In this document: piece by piece, positions 56,676-64,000 of the stretch
Layout of the letters: each line of letters begins with the position of its first letter
How positions within the stretch are numbered: position 1 is the first letter of the stretch
NCBI RefSeq assembly: GCF_000296445.1
Contig: NZ_JH815199.1
Span: 62,001 to 126,000 of the forward strand
Source: Slackia piriformis YIT 12062
GTDB taxonomy: Bacteria; Actinomycetota; Coriobacteriia; Coriobacteriales; Eggerthellaceae
Length of the DNA: 64,000 bases
Direction of reading: 5' to 3'
Position numbers and translations under genes: made by a program
Notes under the pieces: generated by a model
What the model was told of the DNA's origin: nothing
The model's input: only the letters and a program-made list of their open reading frames with translations
The model's database searches: none

Positions 56676-57566
56676 ATGGCCGAGGCGAAGAAGCTCCAAC
56701 GCTCTGGCGACGAGGCCATTGCCGGCGTGTGCGCTGGGATAGCCGATCGCTTCGACGTGGATCCTCTCGTCGTTCGCATTCTTGCCGTTCTTTTCGCCAT
56801 TGTGACGTTTGGGCTTGTGCTGCCGGTGTATGCGGTTATTTGGCTTGTCATACCCAAGCGCCTTGACGCGTCTATTCCTATAGAGTGCGCTGCCTATGTT
56901 TCTGCCGAGTCGGAAGGCTGCGCGTCTTCCGACTCGCGCGTGCGCTCTCGAGCTCGCTCGCGTGGTGCGGCTCCTGTTCCTCCTGTCGGGTTTTCGCTCG
57001 ATGAGGGGCGCGTGGTGGAGGATTCCGTGGCACAGCCTGCGGAAAAGCCCGAAGATTGTCCCTGCGAAATGGTAGGCATGACGGGCTGGTCTCGCTTCTG
57101 TGTGTGGATCGGCTCTGTCATCTTGGCCCTTGAGGTCGTGGTGGTTTTCGACATTGTGGTCGAAGGCGTTATGTGGTGGCAGTTGTGGCCTCTGACGTTC
57201 ACCGTTGCCGGTTTCGTGCTTATGCTTGTTCCATCCAGCCGCGGGTCACGGACCCGGCGATTTTCGGCGGGGCTTTCGATCGCGTCCGTGAGCGTTGTGG
57301 CCTTGCTTATGACAACGGGGCTTATTGCCTGGCAATCGGCCATCGTTGCCGTGGACGAGCTGTGGCCCGTGCTGCTTGTAATTGCGGGTTTGCTTTTGAT
57401 GAGGATGTCGCTTCACAACGACACATTCGATCTTGTCATTGCGTTGGTTATCGTGGTGGTGTGCCTGGCGGTGGTGTTCCTTTTTGCTGTTCCAGGTCCG
57501 TTGGAGCGCGCGGTTATCAATACGCCGCTCGGCGTTCGCGTATACGATGTCAATCCCTGGGCCTAG
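56676..57566 (+). CDS. PspC-domain membrane protein with a LiaF-like membrane part
   Basis: 296 residues. The N-terminal PspC domain (LQRSGDEAIAGVCAGIADRF, DPLVVRILAVLFAI, LPVYAVIWLVIPKR) is followed by an Arg/Pro-rich cytoplasmic linker (~95-150) and four or five more membrane helices (~160-275) resembling the membrane part of LiaF/DUF5668 proteins. ATG 56676 after AAGGAGG. PspC/LiaF proteins sense envelope stress. Ends 9 bases before the next PspC gene. Confidence 0.85.
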   Translation: MAEAKKLQRSGDEAIAGVCAGIADRFDVDPLVVRILAVLFAIVTFGLVLPVYAVIWLVIPKRLDASIPIECAAYVSAESEGCASSDSRVRSRARSRGAAPVPPVGFSLDEGRVVEDSVAQPAEKPEDCPCEMVGMTGWSRFCVWIGSVILALEVVVVFDIVVEGVMWWQLWPLTFTVAGFVLMLVPSSRGSRTRRFSAGLSIASVSVVALLMTTGLIAWQSAIVAVDELWPVLLVIAGLLLMRMSLHNDTFDLVIALVIVVVCLAVVFLFAVPGPLERAVINTPLGVRVYDVNPWA

Positions 57567-57575
57567 GAGGCGCTG

Positions 57576-58004
57576 ATGGCGGACAGTCAGAAAAACTCGC
57601 GTCATCCGCGGATGGCGGTCGTTCTCGGCGTCGTGCTCATCGTACTCGGCGTATTCAATTTGGCGGGAAACGTTTTCCCCGGCGATATATGGTTTCGCCT
57701 CGGGCAGATTATGCGTGCTCTTTGGGGAATTATATGGCCGAGCGCGTTCGTTGTCGCGGGCGTGTATCTGGTATGGGCTTCTAGGCGTGGGAAGCTGGCC
57801 GGCTTCACCTCGTCAAGGCCGAGGGGCCCGTTCCGCCGTAGCCTGGAGGATCGCCGGTTTTTGGGAGTATGCGGTGGCATAGCATATTACTTCGGCGTTG
57901 ACTCTACGGTCGTTCGCATCATCGCGGTGATCCTTCTTGTCATTGCGGCCCCGACGGTCTTGCTTGCATACGCGGTTATAGCGATAGTTGTTCCTTACGC
58001 GTAG
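57576..58004 (+). CDS. Small PspC-domain membrane protein
   Basis: 142 residues: two N-terminal membrane helices (~11-60), a basic linker, then a C-terminal PspC domain (FRRSLEDRRFLGVCGGIAYY, FGVDSTVVRIIAVILLVIAA, LAYAVIAIVVPYA). The domain order is the reverse of the upstream gene. ATG 57576 after TAGGAGG. Likely co-transcribed. Confidence 0.87.
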   Translation: MADSQKNSRHPRMAVVLGVVLIVLGVFNLAGNVFPGDIWFRLGQIMRALWGIIWPSAFVVAGVYLVWASRRGKLAGFTSSRPRGPFRRSLEDRRFLGVCGGIAYYFGVDSTVVRIIAVILLVIAAPTVLLAYAVIAIVVPYA

Positions 58005-58375
58005 AATCGTTGTCGCGGCAACAAGGCTCAGGTCTCGAGAGCCCTGCGTGCCCATGCGTTTTCTCAAGGGCACACGTGCGGTTGCGCGATGCATGCTTTC
58101 GTTAGGCTGCGGTCGGTGGGCGGCCCTTTAAGGGCGACGAGCGGATTGCTCGGGGGTAATTCAAAAAATCGCTACAGAGCATGTTCTATTCGTCAAAACG
58201 CCTGTTCAAGGTGTTGTCTTGGTATTGTTGCGCCTCTTATTCGGTCGGTAGGTCTTCTCCAGGCCTGCGCTTATCGAGTACAATAGCGGAGTTTTTCGCA
58301 AGCGCGGGATGCGTTCACGTATTGCCTGCGCCTTGTCCGCTTGGGTCGAAACGACCGCTGATTATTGGAGGCTTG
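58005..58375. other. 371-base gene-free stretch
   Basis: Contains short hairpins (GTGCCC...GGGCAC near 58048-58072; GCCCTTTAAGGGC near 58122) and a TACAAT (58279-58284) that is a likely -10 for the next gene. No convincing gene and no recognised riboswitch. Confidence 0.5.
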
Positions 58376-59101
58376 TTGGCACAGAAGACGGCACATACCC
58401 TGTCTCGCAGCGCGATTGTCGCGCTGGTCGTTTGCTGCGCCGTCATTGCGGTTGTTGCTGTGTCGGTCTTTGCTCTGACTCCCGCAATTGCTTCCTACGA
58501 TGTTGATTCGGACACGATTGGCATTGGCGTGCAGAAAAACACCGTCTCCCAGGACGACAAGGCCGAACCGTCGGAGCGAATAGAAACGTCTTCTGCCAAC
58601 ACGTCGTCGGCCTCTTCTTCCGCTGCTCGTTCTATTACGGTGAAAGACCCCGATCCCGTCATCGTTCTTTCCGGCTATGACGTAACCAATGAAAACACGG
58701 TCGCAGCGGCCCTTGCGCTGGGCACGATGGACCCGCTTCCTACCGCGCCTCACATTCTTCCCGACGAAAGCGACGGGTGGACTCTCGGATCTGCTTCGGC
58801 ATATAGCTATGCGGACAACGACGACGGCAAGGGCAATTTCGGAACCGACGCGACGGCTTCTGGCGTCCCTCTTACATGGGACGGCTTGACGGTTGCCGTG
58901 CCGGAGTCGCAGTCGCACCTTCTGGGGCACCCTGTGGCCATCCGCTATGGTGAGACGATCATCGTTGCAACGGTGACCGATACCGGAGGCTTCGCCGGCT
59001 ATGGCAGGGCGATTGATCTTGCCCCGGGCTGCTGGAGGCTCTTTGGGGTGTCGGATGTTCACGATTGGGGCGTTCGAGACGTATACTATAAATTCCTATA
59101 A
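58376..59101 (+). CDS. 3D-domain secreted/anchored cell-wall protein
   Basis: 241 residues. One N-terminal membrane helix (SAIVALVVCCAVIAVVAVSVFAL) anchors it; a Ser/Ala/acidic linker follows; residues ~145-240 carry a 3D (Asp-Asp-Asp) fold: SAYSYADNDDGKGNFGTDATASG, ATVTDTGGFAGYGRAIDLAPG. The three conserved acidic positions match lytic transglycosylase-like 3D/RlpA domains that act on peptidoglycan. The start is TTG 58376 after GGAGG; the spacing is short, and upstream in-frame codons lie beyond the likely promoter. Confidence 0.8.
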   Translation: MAQKTAHTLSRSAIVALVVCCAVIAVVAVSVFALTPAIASYDVDSDTIGIGVQKNTVSQDDKAEPSERIETSSANTSSASSSAARSITVKDPDPVIVLSGYDVTNENTVAAALALGTMDPLPTAPHILPDESDGWTLGSASAYSYADNDDGKGNFGTDATASGVPLTWDGLTVAVPESQSHLLGHPVAIRYGETIIVATVTDTGGFAGYGRAIDLAPGCWRLFGVSDVHDWGVRDVYYKFL

Positions 59102-59115
59102 AGATCGGGTTTACC

Positions 59116-59142
59116 AAGATGCGCATTTCGCGCATCTTTTGT
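59116..59142 (+). terminator. Terminator of the 3D-domain gene
   Basis: AAGATGCGC-ATTTC-GCGCATCTT then TTGTTT. It lies only 17 bases before the next start. Confidence 0.7.
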
Positions 59143-59158
59143 TTCGGGAAGGTGCGAT

Positions 59159-59818
59159 ATGGCTAACATCATTATTGTCGGATGCGGCCGTGTTGGCTCG
59201 GAGCTTGCAACGTTGCTTTCTCAGAATGATGGCAACGTGTGCGTCGTCGATCGCAACGCCGAAGCGTTTTCTAATCTGAGCAGAAATTTCAACGGGACAA
59301 CGTTGCAAGGTCTCGGATTCGATGAAGATGTGCTGATTCGCGCCGGCGTCGAAGAGGCAGATGTTGTTGCGGCGGTTACCCAGTCGGACAATTCCAACCT
59401 TATGGTGGTAGAGGTTGCCCGGCGAATCTTCCATGTCCCTCATGTTATCGCCCGCCTGTACAATCCTGCGCGCGAACGCGCGTACATGCAGCTTGGTCTT
59501 GACTACGTATGCGGCACCTCCCTTGTCGCCGAGGAGCTTTTTTCCAAGATTCTTTCCGGCCACGGCAGCCATCTGGATACGTTCGGGGATTTCGAGATTC
59601 TCCGTTTTTCCCTCGATCTGTCGGTCGTAGGAATGAAGTTCGCGCGTGTTTCGGAGCTCGAACGCAGCCATGGCATTCGTATTGTTGCCTTCGAGCGCCG
59701 CGATGGTAGCGCGAGTTCCATTCCTACGAAAGATAGCGTCCTGTATCACGGCGATAGCGTTTTGGCCTGCGTGCGCCATGATTTGCTCGGTTCGTTTTCG
59801 AAATACATGCAGATGTAA
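59159..59818 (+). CDS. TrkA-type potassium uptake regulator (first copy)
   Basis: 219 residues: Rossmann RCK_N domain (MANIIIVGCGRVGSELATLL, VVDRNAEAF, DVVAAVTQSDNSNLMVVEVAR) and RCK_C (~135-219). It gates a TrkH/KtrB potassium channel by binding NAD(H)/ATP. No channel gene is in the window. Forms a pair with the next RCK gene, 163 bases on. Confidence 0.9.
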   Translation: MANIIIVGCGRVGSELATLLSQNDGNVCVVDRNAEAFSNLSRNFNGTTLQGLGFDEDVLIRAGVEEADVVAAVTQSDNSNLMVVEVARRIFHVPHVIARLYNPARERAYMQLGLDYVCGTSLVAEELFSKILSGHGSHLDTFGDFEILRFSLDLSVVGMKFARVSELERSHGIRIVAFERRDGSASSIPTKDSVLYHGDSVLACVRHDLLGSFSKYMQM

Positions 59819-59981
59819 CATACAGCGGGTACACTTTGTTCTGGCGTAGACGTTGTGGCGGGAGGCAAGCGCGCTTCGAGCGTCGTTTTTCGCTTTGGCG
59901 CGGGCTTTTGCTCGCATGCGCTGTTCGATGGCGACCGCGTTCGGTTGAGTTTGGTAAACGGCCTATTCGTAGGAGGAAGCA

Positions 59982-60662
59982 GTGTACATCGTAATCATGG
60001 GAGGCGGTAAGGTAGGAAGCTACCTTGCGGGTGTCTTGCTCGACCAGCGCCACGAGGTTGCTGTGCTCGAGGCGAACCGCGCGCAGGCTGACCGCCTGTC
60101 CATAGAGCTGCAGGGTCAGTACCTCATCATCAATGGCGACGGGTGCGACTCCGACTTTCAGGAGGACGCGGGAATCAGGAATGCTGACGTGTTCGTTGCC
60201 GCAACGGGGCGTGACGACGATAATCTGGTTGCATGCGAGATTGCAACTCGCGTGTTCAACGTTCCGCGATGCATCGCTCGTGTGAACAATCCCAAAAACC
60301 GCCGTATTTTCCGCGAGGTGGGAATCGAGAGCGTTTCTTCCACCATGCTTATCGCAAACATGATTGAGGAAGAGGCGCTTTTGGGAAGTGTGGGCGTCGT
60401 GTCGGCCCTCTCACGCGGCGACATTGTCCTCATCGAGCTGGGAATTCCTTCTCGCATGAAGCATTTCGACCCAGAGGCGGGCGTTCCTGCCTACATGATA
60501 GCCCTGCCGGAGGGCGCTCTTCTTGCTGCAATCGACCGTCGTGAAGACGGCGATGCCGAGATCGCCTCGGTCGATGCCGTTCTTTATCCCGGAGACAAGG
60601 CTGTTGTTGTCGCAGAACATGATGTCGTCGACGACGTTCGAGCCCTTTTCGCTAATCTGTAA
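59982..60662 (+). CDS. TrkA-type potassium uptake regulator (second copy)
   Basis: 226 residues: MYIVIMGGGKVGSYLAGVLLD, VLEANRAQADRL, DVFVAATGRDDDNLVACEIA, RVNNPKNRRIF, and an RCK_C domain (~140-226). Two tandem RCK proteins may assemble as one hetero-ring. Start GTG 59982 after TAGGAGGAA. Runs into purB 26 bases later. Confidence 0.9.
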   Translation: MYIVIMGGGKVGSYLAGVLLDQRHEVAVLEANRAQADRLSIELQGQYLIINGDGCDSDFQEDAGIRNADVFVAATGRDDDNLVACEIATRVFNVPRCIARVNNPKNRRIFREVGIESVSSTMLIANMIEEEALLGSVGVVSALSRGDIVLIELGIPSRMKHFDPEAGVPAYMIALPEGALLAAIDRREDGDAEIASVDAVLYPGDKAVVVAEHDVVDDVRALFANL

Positions 60663-60688
60663 GTCTGCTTATCACGGAAGGTGGAGAA

Positions 60689-62032
60689 ATGATTCCTCGT
60701 TATACTCGTCCCGCCATGGGGAAGATATGGGAGCCGGAAAACAAGTTTGCTATCTGGAAAGAGATAGAGATTCTGGCGTGCGAGGCTCAGGCCGAGCTTG
60801 GCCAATGCGGCATAACCAAAGAAGAGGCCGCTTGGATTCGCCGCCACGCCGATTTCAAGGTCGAGCGCATTGACGAAATCGAGTCGGTTACGAATCACGA
60901 TGTCATCGCGTTTTTGACATGCATGGCGGAATATATCGATGCCGAGATTCCCGAAGAGGAGGAGAAGCCGAGCCGTTGGGTCCACTACGGTATGACTTCG
61001 TCCGACTTGGGCGATACGGCTCTTTCGTATCAGGTTACCCAGGCTATTGATGTCATTCTTGAGGACGTTAAAGCGCTCGGCGAGACTTGCAAGCGCCGCG
61101 CGTTCGAGTTCGAAGACACGCTCTGCGTCGGCAGAACGCACGGTATCCATGCCGAGCCTATGACGTTCGGCATGAAATTCGGCAGCTGGGCATGGGCTCT
61201 CAAGCGTGCGCAGGACCGTCTGCTGCAGGCGCGTGAGGTTGCAGCGACGGGGGCCATATCCGGCGCCGTGGGCACGTATTCGAGCATCGATCCTTTCGTC
61301 GAGCAGTACGTGTGCGAGAAGATGGGGCTCGCCGCAGATCCCCTTTCTACTCAGGTGCTTGCCCGCGATCGCCATGCTCAGGTGCTTTCCGCCCTTGCCG
61401 TGACCGCCTCTACGCTCGAAAGCATTGCTCTTCAGGTGCGTCTCATGCAGGAAAGCGACGTCATCGAAGCCGAGGAGCCTTTCAAAAAGGGCCAGAAGGG
61501 CAGCTCTGCCATGCCTCATAAGCGCAACCCCATCACGGCCGAGCGCGTATGCGGCCTTGCCCGTGTAGTGAAGGCGAACGCCCAGGTAGGGTTTGATAAT
61601 GTCGCCTTGTGGTTCGAGCGTGACATTTCTCATTCGGGCGCGGAACGAGTCGTTCTTGCGGACAGCTTCACGGCGCTCGACTACATGTTCGGCAAGATGC
61701 AGTGGATGCTTGACGGCTTGCAGCTGTATCCCGAGAGAATGATTCATAATATCAACCGTACGCGCGGCCTGATTTACTCGTCCAAGGTTCTTCTTGCCCT
61801 GGTAGATACGGGCATTACGCGTGAGGATGCATATGTGATTGTGCAGCGCAACGCCATGGCCGTATGGAGCGATATCCAGAATGCGGTTGACGGCCCGACG
61901 TACCGAGAGCGTCTCGAGGCCGATTCTGAAGCTAATCTTTCGAAGGAGACGCTTGACGAAATCTTCGACCCCTGGGCATTCCTTGGGCGCAAGGGCGAGG
62001 TATTCCGCAGGCTCAAGGAGCTTGAATTCTAA
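60689..62032 (+). CDS. purB: Adenylosuccinate lyase
   Basis: PurB catalyses two steps in purine synthesis, including adenylosuccinate to AMP. 447 residues of the fumarase/aspartase superfamily: MGKIWEPENKFAIWKEIEIL, HYGMTSSDLGDTA, GRTHGIHAEPMTFG and the signature SSAMPHKRNPITAE. ATG 60689 with GGAAGGTGG. Complements purA at 26 kb. Confidence 0.97.
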   Translation: MIPRYTRPAMGKIWEPENKFAIWKEIEILACEAQAELGQCGITKEEAAWIRRHADFKVERIDEIESVTNHDVIAFLTCMAEYIDAEIPEEEEKPSRWVHYGMTSSDLGDTALSYQVTQAIDVILEDVKALGETCKRRAFEFEDTLCVGRTHGIHAEPMTFGMKFGSWAWALKRAQDRLLQAREVAATGAISGAVGTYSSIDPFVEQYVCEKMGLAADPLSTQVLARDRHAQVLSALAVTASTLESIALQVRLMQESDVIEAEEPFKKGQKGSSAMPHKRNPITAERVCGLARVVKANAQVGFDNVALWFERDISHSGAERVVLADSFTALDYMFGKMQWMLDGLQLYPERMIHNINRTRGLIYSSKVLLALVDTGITREDAYVIVQRNAMAVWSDIQNAVDGPTYRERLEADSEANLSKETLDEIFDPWAFLGRKGEVFRRLKELEF

Positions 62033-62117
62033 TCACGAGGCAAAGGCGGCATAGCGTTTCGAACGTATTCGTGTTATCGCTGCTGAGCCGTGTTTTCTTC
62101 GACATATCTGACATTTA

Positions 62118-62155
62118 AAGCCGGGTCTCGCACATTGTGCGGGCCCGGTTTTTTG
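62118..62155 (+). terminator. purB terminator
   Basis: CCGGGTCTCGCAC-ATT-GTGCGGGCCCGG followed by TTTTTT. Confidence 0.88.
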
Positions 62156-62236
62156 CGCTATCGATTTTTGCTCACATGCGCGTAGCCGCGCCAAGGCAGC
62201 TGTTTGTTTTTTGTACCGCGGGGATGCCTCCATTCG

Positions 62237-62327
62237 TTAGTATTAAATAAAAGTTAATACTCAAGAATATAAATACCTAAATAAGAGTTAAAAGAGAGAA
62301 AAATTATTAACAAATTCCTAATACTAA
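62237..62327. repeat. AT-rich island with competing inverted repeats
   Basis: TTAGTATTA (62237-62245) is inverted twice: as TAATACT (62255-62261) and as TAATACTAA (62319-62327). The DNA between is almost pure A/T, in sharp contrast to its surroundings. No ORF is credible. Confidence 0.6.
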
Positions 62328-62519
62328 GTGGAAAACTCTTTGGCCAAAAGTATCAGGGCCTAAAGCCCACTGCTTGGCTCGACTGACCCGCTGCGGCCTT
62401 GCGTAGTCGAAAAGCGTTGTATGTGAGAAGGAGGCTGGAGACTGGGCGGAAAGTTGAATCCGCAGGGCTCGAACGGGGTTCGCAAGCATGGCGGGAGACG
62501 ATAGAGCCGGAGACTGCGA

Positions 62520-62741
62520 CTCGTGGTCAAAAAGGACGCATTAGGAGAAAGGGAGAAACCGTTCGCATTGAAATACATACCGTTTATCGGCCGCAAGCAT
62601 CATATAAGAGAGTTAAAAGCCCCATTGCATTGGAGAACCGTTGGTTTTGAGCTGCAAATTGTCTCCCTATAGACCCATTTTGACCACGGCCGTCGTCTGG
62701 CGCGTTTGAGGTTCTCCAAATGCGCCTCTTTTGACCACGAG
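62520..62741. repeat. Imperfect inverted extragenic repeat
   Basis: A 30-base element at 62520-62549 (CTCGTGGTCAAAAAGG...) reappears inverted at 62712-62741 with 26/30 identity. Partial copies occur between (TTTTGACCACG at 62678-62688; GCATTGGAGAACC at 62627-62639). Small ORFs here (both strands) are Arg- or Pro-rich and unconvincing. Confidence 0.65.
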
Positions 62742-62763
62742 AGGAGCTCGGCCTTTGCATGCC

Positions 62764-62953
62764 AGGGTATGCTAAGGCTGTGCATTTTCAGGCGCGGAGT
62801 ATGCGAGGGCTTACGCGTCTCGGACGCAGGGCACGCTAGGGCCTGCGTCCTCGAACGCAGGGCATGCTAAGACTAGGTTCCTCAGGCACAGGGCGTACTA
62901 AGATTAAGCGCCCTCAGACGCAGGCTGCGCTAAAGGCTACGCCTTCCAGACGC
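62764..62953. repeat. Six degenerate 31-32-base tandem repeats
   Basis: Units begin at 62764, 62796, 62828, 62859, 62890 and 62922. A typical unit reads AGGGCATGCTAAGACTAGGT then TCCTCAG-GCAC; the AGGG(C/T)(A/G)(T/C)(G/A)CTA start and the (G/A)CGC end are the most constant. The last unit covers the stop codon and final codons of the leftward gene. Confidence 0.75.
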
Positions 62954-64000
62954 GCACGAGCGTATGGGCGTCGTCGTCCGAGGGCATGCCAAGGTAGGTG
63001 ACGATGACATCGTGGGTGCCCGTGGACGCAAGGAAATCTCCGTAGTCGTCGCATCCGTCGGGGCATGGCAGGGTAAAGTAGGTTCGTGCGGCAAAGTCTA
63101 TTCCGCTGACCGTACGGGTTGATTTGACCATGAAATAGGAGCCGGACCATGCGGGGGCCGCGGTGGGATTTCGGTCGAAGCAGAACCATTCCGACCCGCT
63201 TGAACCACCGCGATCGATAGGGGCAAACGTTCCGATTCCGCTGAGTCCTCCCTGATTTTGATAGGAAGCGTCGAACGAGAACGTGAACCGTCCATTCACA
63301 TATCCCGCATCAAGGGGCTTCATGGGGGTGGGCAGCGTGAGTTCGTCTTTCTTCGATCCGCTATCGGCATCAAGAAGCGTCATCTGGTAATACACGCCTG
63401 TCGTGTCAACGCGGGGCGTTATGACCACTTCGTCTCCGGTGGAATAGGGTGCGGTTCCCATGCGCCCCTTCGACCGCCAGTCTTCGCGGACATCGGACGA
63501 TCCGAATGAGGCCGATTTCAGAAGAGAGTCTTCGGCGCTTGCGTTGCCCGAAGACGCGGGCACGACCTGCCAAAAGGCTCGATTGCCGGCGGTGCACAGA
63601 TAGGGTATTTCATAATCCGATGTTCCGGTTTCCACCAGCACGGGAGACCCGATTGACGTTCCCGAAGCGCTTGCCTGGTAGATGCGCCATTCGCCCGAGA
63701 GGCAGTTTGCTTCGGTCCAAACGACGCCATGTTCGTTGCAGCGTATATCGCAGATATCGAACCCTCGTTCGGTGCTGACGGGCGCCTCCAGGATGGTGGT
63801 AAGCGTTCCATCCGATAGATTGAGGATGGCTCCTTGGCAGAGGGGGTCTGCCCCTTCGGTGGGAAGAAGGCACGCGGCGCAAGAGTCTGAATTCGCCCAG
63901 ACCAAAGACCCGTAAGGAAGCTTGTATTCGCCGGACAGAGCCAGCGGCGCATCGCCCTCAATGGCGGAAAGCGCACCTTCGTCGCTCAAAGAGACGACGG
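62937..64000 (-). CDS. Hypothetical protein, C-terminal part (N-terminus outside the window)
   Basis: At least 354 residues are visible and the frame is open to the window edge; the TTG at 63989 is not a convincing start. The protein is Ser/Gly/Asp-rich with repeated short strands (GSLVWANSDSC, HGVVWTEANCLSG, WRIYQASASG, RAFWQVVPASSG, YQMTLLDADSG), the look of a secreted beta-propeller. No family recognised. Its 3' end lies in the tandem repeat array. Confidence 0.75.
   Translation of the reverse strand, partial: VVSLSDEGALSAIEGDAPLALSGEYKLPYGSLVWANSDSCAACLLPTEGADPLCQGAILNLSDGTLTTILEAPVSTERGFDICDIRCNEHGVVWTEANCLSGEWRIYQASASGTSIGSPVLVETGTSDYEIPYLCTAGNRAFWQVVPASSGNASAEDSLLKSASFGSSDVREDWRSKGRMGTAPYSTGDEVVITPRVDTTGVYYQMTLLDADSGSKKDELTLPTPMKPLDAGYVNGRFTFSFDASYQNQGGLSGIGTFAPIDRGGSSGSEWFCFDRNPTAAPAWSGSYFMVKSTRTVSGIDFAARTYFTLPCPDGCDDYGDFLASTGTHDVIVTYLGMPSDDDAHTLVRVWKA

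Noticed and set aside
58005-58290. ydaO (c-di-AMP) riboswitch upstream of the 3D-domain and TrkA genes
   Set aside because: Context is tempting but I could not find the conserved core, and the likely promoter lies downstream of most of the region.
62399-62650. 83-codon plus-strand and 78-codon minus-strand ORFs between purB and the last gene
   Set aside because: Arg- or Pro-rich translations, no ribosome site, and they run through the repeat element.
62764-62953. CRISPR array
   Set aside because: Units are contiguous with no unique spacers and diverge along their whole length; no cas genes.

Overview
The window reads as the replication-origin region of a Coriobacteriia chromosome, most likely Eggerthellaceae (Slackia/Eggerthella-like; genus not resolved). 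Reasons: the order rpmH - origin - dnaA - dnaN - recF - DUF721 - gyrB - gyrA - tRNA-Ile - tRNA-Ala is the actinobacterial one. Base composition is moderately GC-rich. There is a Tat-exported FAD reductase beside a polytopic membrane LuxR regulator, a pairing typical of Eggerthellaceae, and MurE carries a non-DAP substrate motif. No phage, transposon or CRISPR array is visible.

Layout. 1-6.6 kb: rnpA (first codons) and rpmH run leftward; a ~600-bp origin region rich in TTTTCCAC-type motifs follows, then an unusual ATPase/winged-helix gene, dnaA, a dnaA-dnaN spacer with a DnaA-trio-like tract, dnaN, recF and a DUF721 gene. 6.6-16.5 kb: gyrB and gyrA (GyrA has Phe at the Ser83-equivalent position), two perfect parS sites (8.77 and 16.2 kb), four tRNA genes, a membrane J-domain protein, typA and a PrsA-like foldase. 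16.5-30.6 kb: an unassigned TIM-barrel-like protein, yqeG, vanW, rpsF-ssb-rpsR-rplI, dnaB, a YhaO/YhaN-like nuclease pair, purA, purD and a HemW-like radical SAM enzyme. 30.7-36.6 kb: tRNA-Phe and a mostly leftward block: hydroxyacyl-CoA dehydrogenase, telA, a frameshifted xpaC, a HAD phosphatase and a membrane LuxR regulator. 36.9-45.5 kb: the divergent FAD reductase, nagB, nagA, TetR with its membrane-protein target, and cydAB behind a structured leader. 45.7-51.5 kb: yqeY and a probable cell-wall module (ATP-grasp D-aspartate ligase-like protein, AsnB/AsnH-like amidotransferase, MurE). 51.8-62 kb: PH-domain proteins, HlyIII, CorC, two PspC proteins, a 3D-domain protein, two TrkA proteins and purB. 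62-64 kb: an extragenic region with an AT-rich inverted repeat, a dispersed inverted repeat and six tandem 31-32-bp units, then the 3' part of a secreted-type hypothetical gene that leaves the window.

How it fits together: replication initiation and segregation signals (origin, parS) sit beside gyrase and the replisome genes; translation genes and purine synthesis (purA, purD, purB) are interspersed. The most interesting leads are the bipartite origin with a DnaA-trio-like tract, the ATPase-HTH gene wedged into the origin, the candidate D-Asp/D-Asn cross-bridge module, the cydAB leader RNA, the orphan LuxR/FAD-reductase pair and the repeat cluster at 62.2-62.95 kb. Computation was by eye only; hairpins and promoters are unscored.
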